Assembly: GCA_937138955.1 (NCBI GenBank)
Contig: CAKZPJ010000243.1
Location: 1-9,368 of the forward strand
Direction: 5' to 3'
DNA: 9,368 bases
Source of the DNA: an uncultured Flammeovirgaceae bacterium
Lineage (GTDB): Bacteria; Bacteroidota; Bacteroidia; Cytophagales; Cyclobacteriaceae
The notes beneath the pieces were generated by a model. That model saw nothing but the letters and a program-made list of their open reading frames with translations. It was not told the DNA's origin and searched no databases. Shown piece after piece: positions 7,292 to 9,368 of the stretch (position 1 is its first letter; every line of letters begins with the position of its first letter). Position numbers and translations under genes: made by a program.

Positions 7292-8668
7292 CTAGCGACC
7301 AATAATCAACTTTTGTCCGGGCTTAATACTGTTGGAGCGCAGATTATTAAGTTGTTTGATCTTAGAAACGGTTAATCCCTGATACTTACGAGAGATTTCC
7401 CAAAGTGAATCGCCAGGTTGAACTAAATGAACCTTACCATTGCCACTGATTGGGATTTGAGCTGAAGCTACCGCTCTACTCGACGATTTTACATAGAGGG
7501 TTAATCGCTGTCCAGCGTAAATTCGGCTACCCCGAATATTGTTCCATCGGCGAACATCGGATAAGCGAACCCCATGGCGTTCGGCAATTTTACCTAGTAC
7601 GTCGCCTCGGCGCACTCGGTAGGTCATCTTACTTCTGCCGTAGGTAGATCCACTACTTTTTTGCGCCTTAGCCACAAATTGCTTCTTAATGGTTTCGCTT
7701 CCAGCTGAATCTAGAATGGTAGATGAATTAGCCATCATAAAATTAGTCATGTCGGCTGGAATGCGAAGAGGATAATTTTTAGCTGTTTCAGGTACCGCCG
7801 CTCGTCGCAATTCAGGGTTTAGTTTTATCAAGTCTTCCTCACATACGTTTAACTGTTCAGCTAAAACTTTAAGGCTGGCGAACTGATTAATCAGTACCGT
7901 ATCAGCCTCTACCATATAATCCGGTATTTCTTCTTGTAAGTTATGCTCATCGATGTAGTTAAACGTATAAGCAATTGCGACAAACTGAGGTACGTAAGAA
8001 CGGGTTTCGCGAGGCAAATACCGATAGATGTCCCAGAAGCTCTTTTTGTACCCTGAACGGCGAATGGCTTTGCGAACATTGCCCGGACCGGTATTGTAGG
8101 CGGCTAGGGCTAATTCCCAATCATTGAACATACGGTAAAGTTGCTTCAAATATTTGCAAGCTGCTTCGGTAGATTTCTCAGGATCTTGACGTTCATCAAT
8201 GTACCAATCGCGATTAAGACCGAACATCCGCCCCGTGCTCGGCATAAACTGCCATAAGCCTACTGCACCCACCCGAGATCGCGCTACTGGCTTTAGGCCG
8301 GACTCAACAATTGCCAGATATTTTAAATTAAGAGGAAGATTGTGCTTTTTAAGATACTTTTCGAAGAGAGGAAAGTACACATCCTTGCGCCGAATCACCA
8401 TGCGAGTATATTCCCGGTCGCGAACGGTAAAGTAGTCAACAAAAGATTTTACTCGTTGGTTGTAGGTTAATGGAATATCAGTTTTTATACAGGCAATTCG
8501 GTCGGCTACTAGATCATAAGAGGCATCGGGTACGTACTCGTAATCATACGCAGGTTGATATAAAATAACCGAATCGGCAGGATCAACTAATGTAGTAGTA
8601 TTACCGCATAAAGGAGCAATAGTAGCGGCAACTAATACTAAAGAAAAAATCTCGGCTATCTTTATCAT
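7292..8668 (-). CDS. mltD: MltD-type membrane or periplasmic lytic transglycosylase with LysM repeats
   Basis: Peptidoglycan-cleaving enzyme of 458 residues that cuts the MurNAc-GlcNAc bond with formation of 1,6-anhydro-MurNAc. Counting from the ATG at 8668, residues 1-22 form a signal peptide. The SLT goose-lysozyme-like domain covers about 97-225, with catalytic Glu122 in LAIVESGLKP, GAVGLWQFMPSTGRMFGL (134-151) and ALAAYNTGPGNVRKA (187-201). A divergent LysM-like segment follows at about 256-306 (DTVLINQF to YPLRIP), and two clear LysM repeats at about 349-393 (YRVRRGDVLGKIA) and 412-457 (HLVQPGDSLWEIS), which bind glycan. A GTG directly before the ATG (8671) is the other possible start. 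The signal ends APLC, a poor lipobox, so unlike E. coli MltD lipidation is doubtful. It lies 98 bases after gatA and 80 bases before the DUF4837 gene, all in the same orientation. Confidence 0.93.
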   Translation of the reverse strand: MIKIAEIFSLVLVAATIAPLCGNTTTLVDPADSVILYQPAYDYEYVPDASYDLVADRIACIKTDIPLTYNQRVKSFVDYFTVRDREYTRMVIRRKDVYFPLFEKYLKKHNLPLNLKYLAIVESGLKPVARSRVGAVGLWQFMPSTGRMFGLNRDWYIDERQDPEKSTEAACKYLKQLYRMFNDWELALAAYNTGPGNVRKAIRRSGYKKSFWDIYRYLPRETRSYVPQFVAIAYTFNYIDEHNLQEEIPDYMVEADTVLINQFASLKVLAEQLNVCEEDLIKLNPELRRAAVPETAKNYPLRIPADMTNFMMANSSTILDSAGSETIKKQFVAKAQKSSGSTYGRSKMTYRVRRGDVLGKIAERHGVRLSDVRRWNNIRGSRIYAGQRLTLYVKSSSRAVASAQIPISGNGKVHLVQPGDSLWEISRKYQGLTVSKIKQLNNLRSNSIKPGQKLIIGR

Positions 8669-8766
8669 CACTTATTTTTTAAAGCTGAGTGTTTTGATAT
8701 TCTAAGCAAATTATGTACAATTTAACGAAAAAAAGTGACTATATAAAGTGTATTTAGTTACTTAAG

Positions 8767-9368
8767 TTAGTTTGCCATCTGCTTAATCATAAAATGTTCG
8801 GCAAAGTTGAATAAATCCCCTTCTTTAAACGCTCCACCAATGATTTGTAATCCAATAGGTAATTCCTCTTGAGTATGACCTACTGGAACCGAAATAGCAG
8901 TAACTCCAGCAATAGAAGCCTGTACAGTAAATAAATCTGCCAGATACATTTCAATAGGAGTTGCCCTTTCTCCTAGTTTAAAAGCCGGGGTGGGTGTTGT
9001 GGGTAGTACAATAAAGTCATATTCTTTTAAAAAATTACGTGTGGCATTTTGCAGCAAACGGCGTACTTTCTGAGCTTTGGTATAGTAAGCATCATAGTAA
9101 CTTGCACTAAGCACAAACGTCCCCAACATAATTCGTCGTTGAACCTCTTCTCCAAACGCTTCGGTTCGAGTTTTCTTGTACATAGATTCCATTGTACTAC
9201 TCTCATCACTGCGGTGTCCATAGCGCACACCATCAAAGCGGGAGAGGTTAGAGCTAGCCTCAGCCATCGTTAGAATATAATAGGTGGGCAAGACATACTC
9301 TAACAAAGGAAAATCAACGGAAGATACAGTATGACCCTGCTCCCGAAGCTGCTCCAGCGCCTGTTCAG
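8767..9368 (-). CDS. gatA: Asp-tRNA(Asn)/Glu-tRNA(Gln) amidotransferase subunit A, C-terminal part (5' end outside window)
   Basis: The frame is open to the window edge, so the gene starts beyond base 9368; about 199 C-terminal residues are visible of the roughly 475 usual for GatA. GatA is the amidase subunit of the cytoplasmic GatCAB complex. It releases ammonia from glutamine, which amidates Glu-tRNA(Gln) and/or Asp-tRNA(Asn). Diagnostic segments are AEASSNLSRFDGVRYG, RRIMLGTFVLSASYYDAYY, KAQKVRRLL, LPTTPTPAFKLGE and SIAGVTAISVPVG followed by LPIGLQIIGG, the C-terminal part of the amidase-signature fold and specific for GatA rather than other amidases. The Ser-Ser-Lys catalytic residues lie in the missing N-terminal part. 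The TTG at 9306 is an internal Leu codon, not the start. The transglycosylase gene follows on the same strand after an AT-rich spacer. Confidence 0.96.
   Translation of the reverse strand, partial: EQALEQLREQGHTVSSVDFPLLEYVLPTYYILTMAEASSNLSRFDGVRYGHRSDESSTMESMYKKTRTEAFGEEVQRRIMLGTFVLSASYYDAYYTKAQKVRRLLQNATRNFLKEYDFIVLPTTPTPAFKLGERATPIEMYLADLFTVQASIAGVTAISVPVGHTQEELPIGLQIIGGAFKEGDLFNFAEHFMIKQMAN

Noticed and set aside
8707..8713. TAATTTG on the minus strand upstream of the transglycosylase gene, a possible -7 element
   Set aside because: It is one base shorter than TAnnTTTG and no properly spaced -33 element is present.
8758..8765. Palindrome ACTTAAGT just downstream of gatA, considered as terminator or operator
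   Set aside because: Only eight bases with no loop, no GC-rich stem and no following T run on the minus strand.

Overview
This window comes from a bacterium of the phylum Bacteroidota, most likely a marine or environmental member of the Cytophagales. The evidence is the presence of two families largely or typically found in that phylum (a GWxTD-domain protein and a DUF4837 lipoprotein), the lack of clear Shine-Dalgarno sequences before most starts, AT-rich spacers, and an MltD-type transglycosylase with several LysM repeats. Genus and species cannot be read from the sequence. Coding density is high, there is no gene-free stretch over about 150 bases, and I see no mobile element, CRISPR array, tRNA or rRNA. 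The region looks like ordinary chromosome backbone concerned mainly with the cell envelope.

Layout, plus strand (1-2888): the 3' end of a GWxTD-domain gene overlaps by four bases (GTGA) the start of rlmB, which encodes a 23S rRNA 2'-O-methyltransferase. After a 139-base gap comes a secreted metallophosphatase of the purple-acid-phosphatase family. Its stop overlaps the stop of the first minus-strand gene by four bases, tail to tail.

Layout, minus strand (2885-9368, transcribed right to left): the 3' part of gatA (subunit A of the Asp/Glu-tRNA amidotransferase), then an MltD-type lytic transglycosylase with LysM repeats, then a DUF4837 lipoprotein of unknown function that appears to use a TTG start. 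After a 151-base gap there is a compact three-gene transporter operon: a HlyD/MacA-type lipoprotein adaptor, an FtsX/MacB/LolC-type permease whose start overlaps the adaptor stop (ATGA), and an ATP-binding subunit.

How the genes work together: the three transporter genes almost certainly form one tripartite ABC export machine; its outer-membrane channel is not in this window. MltD and DUF4837 are adjacent, in the same orientation and both exported, so they may share a role in cell-wall or envelope maintenance, but that is inference. gatA and rlmB are housekeeping genes of translation and ribosome modification. I found no convincing evidence of a new defence, mobile or regulatory system. The points most worth a second look are the uncharacterised DUF4837/MltD pair, the Lol-like ABC core combined with a HlyD adaptor, and two departures from family motifs (GWxTD, and the purple-acid-phosphatase tyrosine).
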